Below, one piece after another: positions 36,406 through 45,126 of a DNA stretch of 64,000 nt (position 1 is the first letter of the stretch; every line of letters begins with the position of its first letter). The translations under genes were made by a program, and so were the position numbers. This DNA is from a bacterium (lineage in GTDB: Bacteria; UBP15; UBA6099): positions 1 through 64,000 of the forward strand of contig JAKQPS010000113.1 of the NCBI GenBank assembly GCA_029564595.1, written 5' to 3'. The notes under the pieces were generated by a model that saw only the letters and a program-made list of their open reading frames with translations, had not been told where the DNA came from and ran no database searches.

Positions 36406-37088
36406 TGCTTAATCCCGGAACCGTGTCGATAATCATCCCGGCGTACAATGAGGCGGACAGGCTTGGCCACACGCTCGAAGCGCTCATTCACTGCGGGTTG
36501 GGAGACGAAACGATAGTGATCGACGACGGTTCGACTGACGACACGGCGCAAGTGGCCCTCGCGCACGGAGCGCGGCTTGTGAGAAGACCGAAGAACCGAG
36601 GCAAGGGAGCCGCGCTGAACGCCGGCCTTGCGGCGGCTCTCGGCGAGACCATCATGTTTCTCGACGCCGATCTCGGCGACAGCGCCTCGAACGCGCGTCC
36701 GATACTCGACGCCGTCCGCTCCGGCGGCGCGGACATGGCCATAGGCAGTTTCTCAGTTCCCGGAGGCGGGTTCGGGTTCGTTCTCAAATTCGCCAGATGG
36801 GGAGTCCGTCTCATGTGCGGATACACTGCGACATCCCCCCTCTCCGGTCAGCGAGCGTTGCGCCGCTCAACTCTCCAATGTGTATATCCTCTAAGAAATG
36901 ATTTCGGGGTGGAAACATCCATGCTCATCGATGCGGTGCGCGCCGGAAAAAAGGTGGTCGAGGTTCCCGTCGCGCTCTCCCACAGGCCGACCGGCAAAAC
37001 TCTTCGCGGCTACATGCACCGCGCCCGGCAGGGTCTGGATATTTCAAGGGCTTTGCTTTCAGCCGCCTTCAAACGCAAGGCAAAATAA
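36405..37088 (+). CDS. family 2 glycosyltransferase
   Basis: 227 residues. GT-A fold with SIIIPAYNEADRLGHT at the N-terminus, VIDDGSTDDT, RGKGAALNAG and the metal-binding FLDADLGD, then SPLSGQRALRR. It has no membrane segments, so it resembles small cytoplasmic glucosyl-phosphoglycerate or polyprenyl-phosphate type transferases. The start overlaps the SteB stop by one base (TGATG), showing coupled translation. By context it should build an envelope or division-related glycan; this is inference. Confidence 0.9.
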   Translation: MLNPGTVSIIIPAYNEADRLGHTLEALIHCGLGDETIVIDDGSTDDTAQVALAHGARLVRRPKNRGKGAALNAGLAAALGETIMFLDADLGDSASNARPILDAVRSGGADMAIGSFSVPGGGFGFVLKFARWGVRLMCGYTATSPLSGQRALRRSTLQCVYPLRNDFGVETSMLIDAVRAGKKVVEVPVALSHRPTGKTLRGYMHRARQGLDISRALLSAAFKRKAK

Positions 37089-37174
37089 ACCCGGATATTT
37101 CACGAGAAAACCTCATATTCTTCTCGCCGCTGTTCCATAAGATTGTCCGAACGAATCCAGATTGCCGTCGATTA

Positions 37175-38515
37175 TCAATATCTCTGAAGAAGGCCGAAAG
37201 AGGCCGAATTGTCTTTCATAAAACTTTCCCAGCCTAACATGTAATAGAGATTGTCATTTATAGCTCGTCCGGCGCGGAGGTTCAATTGAAGGTCGTTCGG
37301 GTCGGATATCTCGCCTACGTAATAAGTTTTGTTTTTCTGATACTCGAACCCGCCGCCAAGCTTGCCGCTTTTGACGCCGAACTTGTACCACATGTCCGGC
37401 TTGAAACCTTTGACACCGAACTGCAGGTTGGACGTGCTGTTTTCTCCGAGGTCGTCGAATCCGAAAAGATAAAACACTTCGGAGTTAGGCGGGAACACCC
37501 GGACGTTCATGTCGGCGAAATACTTATCTTTCCTGCCCTCGTATCTAAGGCCGAAATCGGGTTTGAATTCTGTGGCGTTTATGGCGCGGATCATCTTGGT
37601 GAAACTGCTTGCCGCTTTGTCGGCGTTCTCCATCGTGGCTCGCGTAGTCTTTATCGTCTCGCGTATGTCCTGATTGATCTCGGTGTCGGTAACGAGGTCC
37701 CTGATCGCTCGCGTTGATTCCTCCACATGTTCCAGCGATTTTTTCAGCGTGTAAACGGTCTGCTTGATTTCGCTTTTGAAAAGCTCGTCTCCCACAATGT
37801 CTTCCGTGTGCAGAACCACGCGGTCAACATCGGTTATGAGCGTGTCAATTTTCAAAGAAGTAGCCTTGAGATTCTCCGTGATTATTCTGGCGTTTTCGAG
37901 AGTGTCGACAACCTTGCCGCTGCCTGTGTCGCCGGTTTGCCTGAGCGCTATAGTGAATTTCAGGGCTTCCTCGGTTATCATGCGGACATTCTCGGTGGTG
38001 GCGAAGATGTCGTTCTGAAGCCTCTCGCTCTCCATCATCACGCGGGTTTTTGCGAGTATCAGGTTCATCTCGGCGAGCGCTGTGTTTGCCTTGTCGATGA
38101 TATCCGGAACTGTGGCTGGAGACTTCGTTTCGCTGACGATATCGCCGTCTTTGAAATAGACGTAAGGAGGAGTGACGTTGGGTGGAGCCTCGATGTTGAG
38201 CACTTTGTCTTCGAGGAACCCGACTTTGATAGTAAAACTGGAGGTTTTATGAATCTTATATTTCTTTTCGATGCGAAGGTTGAGCATGACGTCGCCGTTG
38301 TCCATCAGTTCCATAGATTCGACCTTGCCGATGCTGATGCCTGAAAGCCAGACGGCGTTGCCCGCGCCGAGGCCCTGAACGTTGGAGAACACGGCTTTAA
38401 GCGTGTAGCTGTTATCGTTGTCGAGGCGCATTTCCTGAACGCGGTTGTAGCCTATGATCAGGATGGCGGCGGCGGCCAGAACGCCCGCGCCGACTTTGAA
38501 GTAATGAGTGAACAT
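37175..38515 (-). CDS. mlaD: MlaD-family MCE protein with long coiled coil and beta-rich C-terminus
   Basis: 446 residues, much longer than the about 180 of enterobacterial MlaD. N-terminal membrane helix (VGAGVLAAAAILIIGYN), one MCE domain (about 38-115, with VQGLGAGNAVWLSGI and VGFLEDKVLNIEAPP), a long helical region (about 150-320) and a beta-strand-rich end (about 330-446: FGLRYEGRKDKYF, LQFGVKGF, LGGGFEYQ) finishing in LLQRY. The end resembles an outer-membrane barrel strand pattern. I infer a protein reaching from inner to outer membrane for lipid transport. It abuts mlaF (TAA directly followed by ATG). Confidence 0.88.
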   Translation of the reverse strand: MFTHYFKVGAGVLAAAAILIIGYNRVQEMRLDNDNSYTLKAVFSNVQGLGAGNAVWLSGISIGKVESMELMDNGDVMLNLRIEKKYKIHKTSSFTIKVGFLEDKVLNIEAPPNVTPPYVYFKDGDIVSETKSPATVPDIIDKANTALAEMNLILAKTRVMMESERLQNDIFATTENVRMITEEALKFTIALRQTGDTGSGKVVDTLENARIITENLKATSLKIDTLITDVDRVVLHTEDIVGDELFKSEIKQTVYTLKKSLEHVEESTRAIRDLVTDTEINQDIRETIKTTRATMENADKAASSFTKMIRAINATEFKPDFGLRYEGRKDKYFADMNVRVFPPNSEVFYLFGFDDLGENSTSNLQFGVKGFKPDMWYKFGVKSGKLGGGFEYQKNKTYYVGEISDPNDLQLNLRAGRAINDNLYYMLGWESFMKDNSASFGLLQRY

Positions 38516-39265
38516 TTAATTTCCTCCGATCGCGCCGCCGGGCCGCATGGCGTTGAGAAACGCGCCTATGTGCGGATGCCCGCAGCGCTCCAGTTCGTCG
38601 AGTTTGCCTTCGGCCAGTATGCGCCCTTCGTGTATCATCGCTATTCTGTCGCTGATGCGCGACGCGGCGTCTATGTCGTGCGTGACCACTATCGATGTCG
38701 TGCCGTACCTGTCGCGCATCCTCATAATCAAGTCTGAAACAGTGGCGGTCAGGAGCGGGTCGAGCCCGGCGGTCGGCTCGTCGTAGAGGAGCGCGCGCGG
38801 GCTGAGCGCAAGCGCTCTGGCTATCGCAACGCGACGCCTCATCCCTCCGCTCAACTGGTCGGGCCTGTTTTCTTCCACGCCCTTCAATCCTACCGCCTCA
38901 AGCCTTTCCCTCACTATTTCCCTTATCTCTTTCTCTTTCATCCGAGTGTGCCGCCTGAGCGGGAACGCCACGTTCTCCCTCACGTTCATCGAATCGAACA
39001 GCGCGCCCTCCTGAAAAACCATCCCCATCTTCTTGCGCACCTCGTTCATCGTGGTTTCCGAAAGGTCGTCCACCCTCTCCCCGTCGATGAAGATTTGCCC
39101 AGATGTCGCGTTGATAAGTTTCATCAGGGCGCGAAGCAGAGTGCTTTTGCCGCAGCCGCTTCCGCCCATGAGCGTGACTATCTCGCCGGCGGCCGCGTGG
39201 AAATTTACTCCGTCTAGCACCGTCTTCGGCCCGAATTTCACCACTAGGTCTTTTGTCTCAATCAT
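38516..39265 (-). CDS. mlaF: ABC transporter ATPase, MlaF type
   Basis: 249 residues. Walker A GGSGCGKST, signature LSGGMRRRVAIARAL, Walker B ALLYDEPTAGLDP and H-loop VVTHD are all intact. The AGLDP end of the Walker B block and MGMVFQEGALFDS are typical of Mla/Ttg2 ATPases. I place the start at the ATG of MIETKDLVVKFG (39265); a TTG four codons earlier (39277) is possible, since neither has a clear ribosome site. Energises lipid exchange with MlaE and MlaD. Confidence 0.93.
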   Translation of the reverse strand: MIETKDLVVKFGPKTVLDGVNFHAAAGEIVTLMGGSGCGKSTLLRALMKLINATSGQIFIDGERVDDLSETTMNEVRKKMGMVFQEGALFDSMNVRENVAFPLRRHTRMKEKEIREIVRERLEAVGLKGVEENRPDQLSGGMRRRVAIARALALSPRALLYDEPTAGLDPLLTATVSDLIMRMRDRYGTTSIVVTHDIDAASRISDRIAMIHEGRILAEGKLDELERCGHPHIGAFLNAMRPGGAIGGN

Positions 39266-39323
39266 AACTTTTAGCAACCCCGCCCGCGCCGCGCGCGGGC
39301 TGCCCGCATTTTGCCGATGCGGG

Positions 39324-40085
39324 TTAAAACAGAAGCACGGTCAGCGCGTAGTTCAGCGCGAAGATGCTCACGATGGAGGCGACCACTGCGTTAGTCGTCG
39401 CCTTGCCGACGCCTGAAGCGCCGCCTTCGGTGTGCATCCCCTCAACGCATCCTATCAGCGCTATCGTTATCGCGAAAAGCCCGCTTTTCAGCATTGCGGC
39501 GGACACGTCCCGCTGTTCCACCAGCCTCGGTATGTAGCTGTAGAAAACTTCCCAGTTCACTCCGTAAACCTGATGAGCGACCATGTATGCGGCCATGATT
39601 CCCGTCAAACCGGCTATCACTGTTGCCACCGGAATCATTATCATCAGCGCGAGCATCCTCGGAGCCACAAGATACTGAATCGGGTTCACCGCAAGCGACC
39701 TGAGCGCGTCTATCTGCTCGGTCACTTTCATCGAGCCGAGTTCGGACGCGATGGAGGAGCCTACTCTGCCAGCCATAACCACTGCCGTCAGGACAGGCGC
39801 AAGCTCGCGCACCATCACGAACGCTATACCGCCGCCTATGAACTGCGTGGTGCCGAACCTCACAGCCTGCTCTGTTACCTGCACGGAAAGGATCATCCCG
39901 GTGAATCCCACGACAAGAAGAGTTATCGGGATGGAATTCACTCCGAGGTTGGACATGTGAAAAATGGTCATGCGGAAATCCACGGACAGGCGCGCAAAGT
40001 ATGTCAGGGTGGTCGCCAGCATGCCGGCCAGTTTGCCGACATACTCGACCGCCGTCACAATCGGGTGAAACGCGGTTTTTCCCAT
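39324..40085 (-). CDS. mlaE: ABC transporter permease, MlaE family
   Basis: 253 residues with about five or six membrane segments and the family signatures FTGMILSVQVTEQAV, FVMVRELAPVLTAVVMAGRVGS and IASELGSMKVTEQIDAL. Permease of the Mla phospholipid transporter. A GGGGGAAGA site precedes the ATG. It lies 14 nt after mreB and 58 nt before mlaF, making an operon mreB-mlaE-mlaF-mlaD. Confidence 0.94.
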   Translation of the reverse strand: MGKTAFHPIVTAVEYVGKLAGMLATTLTYFARLSVDFRMTIFHMSNLGVNSIPITLLVVGFTGMILSVQVTEQAVRFGTTQFIGGGIAFVMVRELAPVLTAVVMAGRVGSSIASELGSMKVTEQIDALRSLAVNPIQYLVAPRMLALMIMIPVATVIAGLTGIMAAYMVAHQVYGVNWEVFYSYIPRLVEQRDVSAAMLKSGLFAITIALIGCVEGMHTEGGASGVGKATTNAVVASIVSIFALNYALTVLLF

Positions 40086-40099
40086 TCTTCCCCCGCCTG

Positions 40100-41116
40100 T
40101 CAGAAAGCCGCGCGATCGTTGAAGAACTCGCGGAACTTGCTGAAATCGTTGACTATCCTGCCCACTCCCCGGATGGCGGTAAGTTCAGGCTCTTTGGACA
40201 TATTGACCTTGACCTGAAACCGGCTCTGAAAATAATCCGCCAGTCCTTTAAGCAGGCTGCCGCCGCCGGTGAGAATAACGCCTCTGAAAAATATATCCTC
40301 GTAAAGTTCCGGCGGAGTTTCTTCGAGCGCCGCCTGAAGCCCGTCCGCCAGAGGTTTTAATCCTTTGTAAAGCATCGCGGCCAGATCGACATGCGGTATC
40401 TCTATCTCCTGCAGGCCTGAGCCGCCCTCGGTGTCCATCCGCCTGATGTAAATTTTCTCCCCTTTGCGGGGCTGAAGCCCTACTTTTATCTTCGCCTGCG
40501 CGGCTTCCTCTCGCGAAGACGCCGTGCCGAGGTTCACTTCTATAAGCCTCTGAACCATAGCCGTAAGGTCGTCGCCGCCGAATTCGAGCGTGCGGCCCAC
40601 TATGATTTCGTTCGACGCGATTACAGAGATGTCCGTCACCCCCGCTCCGATGTCCACAATCAGACTTCCGCGCGGGTCGTTCATATTGCCAGTAATCGCG
40701 ACGTATGAGGCCAGATTGCATGGTACTAAATAGATTTTTCCCGCTCCGGCTTCACGCGCGGCGTCGCAAAGCGCGCGCTCGTGTACCGAACTTATTTTTA
40801 TCGGAACCGCCGCCGCCACCATCGGCCTGAGCGCCATCGGCGATTTCATAGCCTGCGAAAACACCTTCCTGAGCATGAACCGGGTGGCCGCGTAATCGGC
40901 GATCACCCCTCGCGCCACCGGACGTATCATCTCGGAACCGGCTCCCAGTTTGCCGGCTCTCTCGGACGCGCTCCGTCCTATGTACAGCACCCGCTTGCTG
41001 CGCGTGTCCGCAACCATTGCGGTCGGCTCGCTGTACGTAATTTTATTGCCTGACACAAGCGACGTCTTGCTCGTGCCGAGGTCCAGCCCGAGCCGCGGCG
41101 CCAGAAAAGGGATCAT
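40100..41116 (-). CDS. mreB: MreB-family actin-like protein
   Basis: 338 residues. Actin-type ATPase motifs: phosphate 1 GLDLGTSKTSLV near residue 10-21, phosphate 2 IVDIGAGVTDISVI, adenosine motif GVILTGGGSLLKGL. RPVARGVIADYAAT and AAVPIKISSVHERAL match MreB. Some positions deviate from canonical MreB (TSKT instead of TANT), so it may be a specialised paralogue. No mreC or mreD follows; lipid-transport genes do. First gene of the mreB-mlaEFD group. Confidence 0.9.
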   Translation of the reverse strand: MIPFLAPRLGLDLGTSKTSLVSGNKITYSEPTAMVADTRSKRVLYIGRSASERAGKLGAGSEMIRPVARGVIADYAATRFMLRKVFSQAMKSPMALRPMVAAAVPIKISSVHERALCDAAREAGAGKIYLVPCNLASYVAITGNMNDPRGSLIVDIGAGVTDISVIASNEIIVGRTLEFGGDDLTAMVQRLIEVNLGTASSREEAAQAKIKVGLQPRKGEKIYIRRMDTEGGSGLQEIEIPHVDLAAMLYKGLKPLADGLQAALEETPPELYEDIFFRGVILTGGGSLLKGLADYFQSRFQVKVNMSKEPELTAIRGVGRIVNDFSKFREFFNDRAAF

Positions 41117-41271
41117 CCTTCAGCCCCCGCGCTGAATCCGGGACGCTCCGGCCCCGAACTATACATATTAGTAATATCCATATATGTTGATGATTATTTG
41201 CTTCGGACGTTTCAAATCGACAATATCGCCCCGCCGTCCTTTCTCATTTGACCGTATTGGTGAAATACAGG

Positions 41272-42189
41272 CTAACTATTTCTTTCTTTGAAAATTCCGT
41301 CATCGAAACCCTGTATCCGGGAATCCGATTCCGCCATGTCCAGCCTTTTGGCCGCCAGACGCGCAAAACCGGCGTCCAGTTCCACACCACAGAAGTCCCG
41401 TCCGAGCTTCTTTGCCGCCACCGCAGTCGTCCCCGACCCCAGAAACGGGTCAAAAACCATCGCCCCCGGCCTCGAACTCGCCAATATTATTTTCGCCAGC
41501 ATCTTTTCCGGCTTTTGTGTCGGGTGACATGTGTTTTCCGGCATCGACCAGAACGGGACTGTTAGATCGTTCCAAAGGTTGGAAGGATGAGTGAGCCTGA
41601 ACCTGCCTGCGGCGTCCTCCGACCAATCCTTGGGCGCTCCGTTCTCCGTGTAAGGCGCGAGCGTGCGCCTTTTCACCTTTACCGCGTTCACGTCGAAGTA
41701 ATACTCCTCGCCGACCGTGCAGAACCAGATGTCCTCATGGCAGTTTTTCCAGTTATTTTTTGCGCCGCGCCCCTTTTCCCGCTCCCATGTGATGCGGTTT
41801 CTTATAATGAAGAATTTTTCAAGCGCCCTCTGCGCCGCCGCAGACGATTTCCAGTCCGAACAGACATATATCGACGCGTTTTTCTTCAACAGGCGCGCCA
41901 GCGGAGCAAGCCATGACTCCATCCATCCGGCATAAGCGTCATCGGCCCGCTTCCTGAACGCCGACGCGTTGAACGTCTTGTTCATATTGTACGGCGGGTC
42001 CACGAAACACAAATCCACGAATTCTTCAGGGAGAAGAGGCAGAGCGTCGAAAACATCCATGTTAAACACCCGCCCGCGCGCGTCTTCAACCGTCGCCGGC
42101 GCGTCAATGCGCGCGAGCTTCGCGTCATATTTCGCCGCTTCCTCTTCCGTCAGCCTTATCGTCCTGTTGTTCTTCGCTCCGGATTTCAT
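41272..42189 (-). CDS. DNA methyltransferase (amino-group, beta-type motif order), orphan
   Basis: 305 residues. The catalytic motif IV is DPPYNMN (64-70) and the SAM-binding motif I is FDPFLGSGTTA (246-256), so motif IV precedes motif I, the order of beta-group N6-adenine or N4-cytosine methylases. EREKGRGAKNNWKNCHEDIWF between them resembles a target-recognition region. No restriction endonuclease or specificity subunit is adjacent. A lone methylase may mark DNA for regulation or replication timing or be left from a lost system. The recognition sequence cannot be read from the gene. Confidence 0.92.
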   Translation of the reverse strand: MKSGAKNNRTIRLTEEEAAKYDAKLARIDAPATVEDARGRVFNMDVFDALPLLPEEFVDLCFVDPPYNMNKTFNASAFRKRADDAYAGWMESWLAPLARLLKKNASIYVCSDWKSSAAAQRALEKFFIIRNRITWEREKGRGAKNNWKNCHEDIWFCTVGEEYYFDVNAVKVKRRTLAPYTENGAPKDWSEDAAGRFRLTHPSNLWNDLTVPFWSMPENTCHPTQKPEKMLAKIILASSRPGAMVFDPFLGSGTTAVAAKKLGRDFCGVELDAGFARLAAKRLDMAESDSRIQGFDDGIFKERNS

Positions 42190-42337
42190 TTGCTCTTTTC
42201 CATTTCATCGAAATCAAAAACTGATTATAAGCGTTCAGCCGATTGCGTGAAACAATAATGCCATAAAACACCTATTATTTCTATGATTTTTATCGGAGAC
42301 ATCTAAAGGTTTTTAATTTTCCGCCGATAAAAGTGAT

Positions 42338-42748
42338 ATGAAGATAGATACGAGCACATTTGCGGCGTTTGCGGCCAAGAGCATGGAAAAGCTCAAGGCG
42401 GACTTCGACCCTGCCGAAAAAGAGCGCGAAGGCAGCCTCAAAGCGATTCTTACGAGAATAAAGAACGCCCGCATATCCCGCGACCTCAGAGACCACTACT
42501 CTAAGCTTGTCCGCACTATGGCCGCAGACGACAGATTGGACGACAAGCTGATCAAAAGCATCCTTGAAATAATTTTTCTTCTGGAAATGACATCTTCCGA
42601 AAACGAAAAAAACGAGGAATACGCGGTCGGAAACGCTGAGAAAACCGTTAACGATGAAATGAAACAACTCCGCAGCGACCGCGCAGAGATAAAAACCCGC
42701 AAAGAAAGCCTGCAAAAACTCCGGGACAGCTTTTCCGCCATTGCCTGA
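42338..42748 (+). CDS. hypothetical small coiled-coil protein
   Basis: 136 residues, very rich in Lys, Glu, Arg and Asp, predicted helical, with probable coiled coil near the C-terminus (NDEMKQLRSDRAEIKTRKES). No cysteines except none paired, no membrane segment, no family recognised. The ribosome site is weak. Codon use looks genuine: the reverse-strand alternative is Phe/Val-rich and unlikely. It diverges from the methyltransferase across 148 bp and is followed by a 292-bp gap. Confidence 0.6.
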   Translation: MKIDTSTFAAFAAKSMEKLKADFDPAEKEREGSLKAILTRIKNARISRDLRDHYSKLVRTMAADDRLDDKLIKSILEIIFLLEMTSSENEKNEEYAVGNAEKTVNDEMKQLRSDRAEIKTRKESLQKLRDSFSAIA

Positions 42749-43040
42749 TTCCGTCAGCTACGCAAATTACATTTCCACATCGATATGCATGAGTTATATG
42801 AATTCTTGATTTATGCCTGATTGGTCAAAAGAAAATAAGGCCTTGAAAATTCCGACAAAAACATCGCAATACTCTCAAAATTGACCGTGCAAAAAGACGC
42901 GAAAAATCTAGAAAATATTTTTCTATAGGTTTTTTTCAGGTTAATATAACCCTTCTATCCATTGCGTCGCTATGAAATTTCGGGTGTTTATCTTATCATA
43001 TAGTTCGACTGTCGGTTGAGTCGGCGGGGAATGATTATTT
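42749..43040. other. AT-rich intergenic stretch without a gene
   Basis: No reading frame of note. It contains an A/T-only inverted repeat (TAGAAAA and TTTTCTA, about 42911-42927) followed by a T-run, which might weakly terminate the hypothetical gene upstream. Otherwise nothing recognised. Confidence 0.4.
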
Positions 43041-43511
43041 ATGAATATGAAGGAAATCGGAACTCCGAGGAAGGCTTTCGGAATCGTCTGGGCGGCGGAG
43101 CTTGTGGCTCCGGCTATTTATGTGGTTATCGGACACAGTTTCATCAAAGGCGGGGCAATGAGCGCGTTTGCGTCCGGAAACTCTCTGCTTATGAAGGCGA
43201 TGCTGGCGACGGGGGCCTTGGTTTTTATCGCCGGATTCGTCTTTCCGCAGATGAGGTTGAACGACGCCGCTTTTCAGAAGAAAGGCGGCGCGGACGAAGC
43301 CGCGCAATACGTCTTTACCACAGGGCTGATATCGCTAGGGATGTTTGAGACCGTCCCCCTGCTCGCTCTGGTATGGGGATTCGTCGCCGGGGATTTGACT
43401 TACCTTGTTCCTTCCGCAGTCATAGCGATGATAGCGATAATTTTTATACGCGGCCAGATAAATATGAGTTTCGACAGAGTTGAATCGTTGTTTCCGAACG
43501 GGAGAGGATAA
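43041..43511 (+). CDS. hypothetical four-helix membrane protein
   Basis: 156 residues with four predicted membrane helices (IVWAAELVAPAIYVVIG, MLATGALVFIAGFVF, MFETVPLLALVWGFVA, YLVPSAVIAMIAIIFI). I do not recognise a family, although the length and layout recall small subunits related to ATP synthase c or DUF-type inner-membrane proteins. GGGGA lies upstream of the ATG. The stop is followed after one base by the next gene, so it heads the plus-strand run through lgt. Confidence 0.7.
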   Translation: MNMKEIGTPRKAFGIVWAAELVAPAIYVVIGHSFIKGGAMSAFASGNSLLMKAMLATGALVFIAGFVFPQMRLNDAAFQKKGGADEAAQYVFTTGLISLGMFETVPLLALVWGFVAGDLTYLVPSAVIAMIAIIFIRGQINMSFDRVESLFPNGRG

Positions 43512-43512
43512 C

Positions 43513-44220
43513 ATGCCGAGCGCCGAAAAAGGGCCGGAAGCGGTCAGGAAAATCTTTCAAACAAAAAAGATGGCGCTGATAGCGAGCCTGCCGGCTAATG
43601 ACGTTGGGCTTGCGGTTGCGGCGCAAGCTGGCGGAGCGGACATGATAAAGATACATTTGAACGTCCGCCACGCGGCGAGCGGCGCGTGTTTCGGCTCATT
43701 CGCAGAGGAGCGCGCCCGGATAGAAGCCGTGCTTGGCTCAGTTGAAATCCCTGTGGGAATAATGCCGGGCGCGGCAACGGCGGCGACCGCGCTAGAACTG
43801 GAATCTCTTGCGGAAATGGGAATCGCGTTTTACGACATTTACGCTAGCGACATGCCTGCGGAATATCTCAAAGTCGAAGGAATAGAGGCAATGGTAGCGC
43901 TCGGTCCGGACTGGCGGGAATGGGAGCCGGAAAGATATTCTTCGCTGGGAGTCGGGCTGCTCGAAGCTTCCATAGTGAAACATGAGGAATACGGCAGGCC
44001 GCTGTTCGCGTCCGACCTCGCGGCGTATTCGAGGATAGCGGCGGCGTTCGCGGGAGCGGTTGTCGTTCCGACGCAGAAAGCGATCAGGCCCGACGAAACC
44101 GCGCTGCTGGCAAGATGCGGCGTCAGGGGATTGATGATAGGGAAAATCGTCGCGGGGGACAGCGCGTCCTCCTTTGAAAAGAGCGCGGCGGAATTCGCCC
44201 GGCGCATCGCCGAGCTTTAA
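43513..44220 (+). CDS. putative TIM-barrel protein of unknown function
   Basis: 235 residues with a beta/alpha pattern: MALIASLPAND, GADMIKIHLNV, VPVGIM-like VEIPVGIMPGAA, GIAFYDIYASDM and the C-terminal RGLMIGKIVAGDS, which looks like a phosphate-binding end. This recalls sugar-phosphate epimerases or PcrB-type barrels, without a clear catalytic signature, so I do not assign a reaction. The start at 43513 has GGGAGAGG upstream, inside the preceding gene. It is followed 20 nt later by lgt. Confidence 0.75.
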   Translation: MPSAEKGPEAVRKIFQTKKMALIASLPANDVGLAVAAQAGGADMIKIHLNVRHAASGACFGSFAEERARIEAVLGSVEIPVGIMPGAATAATALELESLAEMGIAFYDIYASDMPAEYLKVEGIEAMVALGPDWREWEPERYSSLGVGLLEASIVKHEEYGRPLFASDLAAYSRIAAAFAGAVVVPTQKAIRPDETALLARCGVRGLMIGKIVAGDSASSFEKSAAEFARRIAEL

Positions 44221-44240
44221 CCGCCCGGCACCGGAGTTAT

Positions 44241-45122
44241 ATGCATCCAATATTCTTTTCTTTTCCGCAGATTGAGATTCTAGGCAGGACGGTCGGGCCG
44301 TTGCATATTCACGCATACGGCGTGATGCTCGCGGTGGCTTTTCTGTTCGGCCTCGCGCTGCTCATAAGAGAAGGCCGCCGCTATAAGTTCTCTTCAGACG
44401 ACATGCTGGACATGACGATTTACATAATTATTTCCAGCATAATCGGCGCGCGCATCATGTACATCTTGTTGTCAATAGGCGACTATTCCACCGACCCGCT
44501 GGGGGCGTTGAAGATATACGAAGGCGGGCTTTCGCAGCACGGCGGAGTCATCGGAGGCTTTGCGGGGCTTGCGCTGTTCGGTTGGAGAAAGAAATATTCC
44601 ATCGCGGCGCTGTGCGACGCGGCGGCTCCGCCTCTTGTTCTAGGTTCGGCGGTCGCAAGATGGGGATGCTTCCTGAACGGATGCTGTTACGGAGCGCCGT
44701 GGAACGGGCCTTTCGCTATTGTTTTCCCCTCTTTGGGCGACGGTCTCCCCCGCCACCCGGCCATGCTTTACGACTCTTTCCTGCATTTCGCGCTGCTCGG
44801 CGCGATGTTCGCCCTCAGACGTTTCAAGCGGAAAGACGGGGACATGGTGGCGTTCTATCTTGTCGGTTTCGCTATTCTCAGATTCATCACTGAAATATTC
44901 CGCTCCGGGAACACCGGCGTGGCAGTCGTCGGAACGATCACCATAGCGCAGCTTGTGTCGATTCCGCTGATTGCCGCAGGGATATTCATCTATACGAGGC
45001 CCGCGAAGCCTGTCGCCGCGCCTTCCGCAAAAAATAACAAGAAGAACTCAAGCCCGCCGAAGAAAACCAAAGGCTCCTCCGCGTCCGCCCCTCAGAAGAA
45101 GAAAAATAAGGGGAAACGCTGA
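44241..45122 (+). CDS. lgt: prolipoprotein diacylglyceryl transferase
   Basis: Inner-membrane enzyme that attaches diacylglycerol to the lipobox Cys of prolipoproteins. 293 residues, seven membrane helices. Family motifs: HAYGVMLAVAFLFG, GGLSQHGGVIGG, ARWGCFLNGCCYG and HPAMLYDSFLH. The C-terminal 45 residues are a Lys/Ser/Pro-rich tail (KNNKKNSSPPKKTK) not found in most Lgt. CGGAG lies just upstream of the ATG. The rluD-type gene starts 4 nt after the stop. Confidence 0.95.
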   Translation: MHPIFFSFPQIEILGRTVGPLHIHAYGVMLAVAFLFGLALLIREGRRYKFSSDDMLDMTIYIIISSIIGARIMYILLSIGDYSTDPLGALKIYEGGLSQHGGVIGGFAGLALFGWRKKYSIAALCDAAAPPLVLGSAVARWGCFLNGCCYGAPWNGPFAIVFPSLGDGLPRHPAMLYDSFLHFALLGAMFALRRFKRKDGDMVAFYLVGFAILRFITEIFRSGNTGVAVVGTITIAQLVSIPLIAAGIFIYTRPAKPVAAPSAKNNKKNSSPPKKTKGSSASAPQKKKNKGKR

Positions 45123-45126
45123 ACTC

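Noticed and set aside
42290-42715. Minus-strand frame opposite the small coiled-coil gene
   Set aside because: The translation is Phe/Val-rich without a ribosome site, while the plus-strand frame gives a balanced charged protein.
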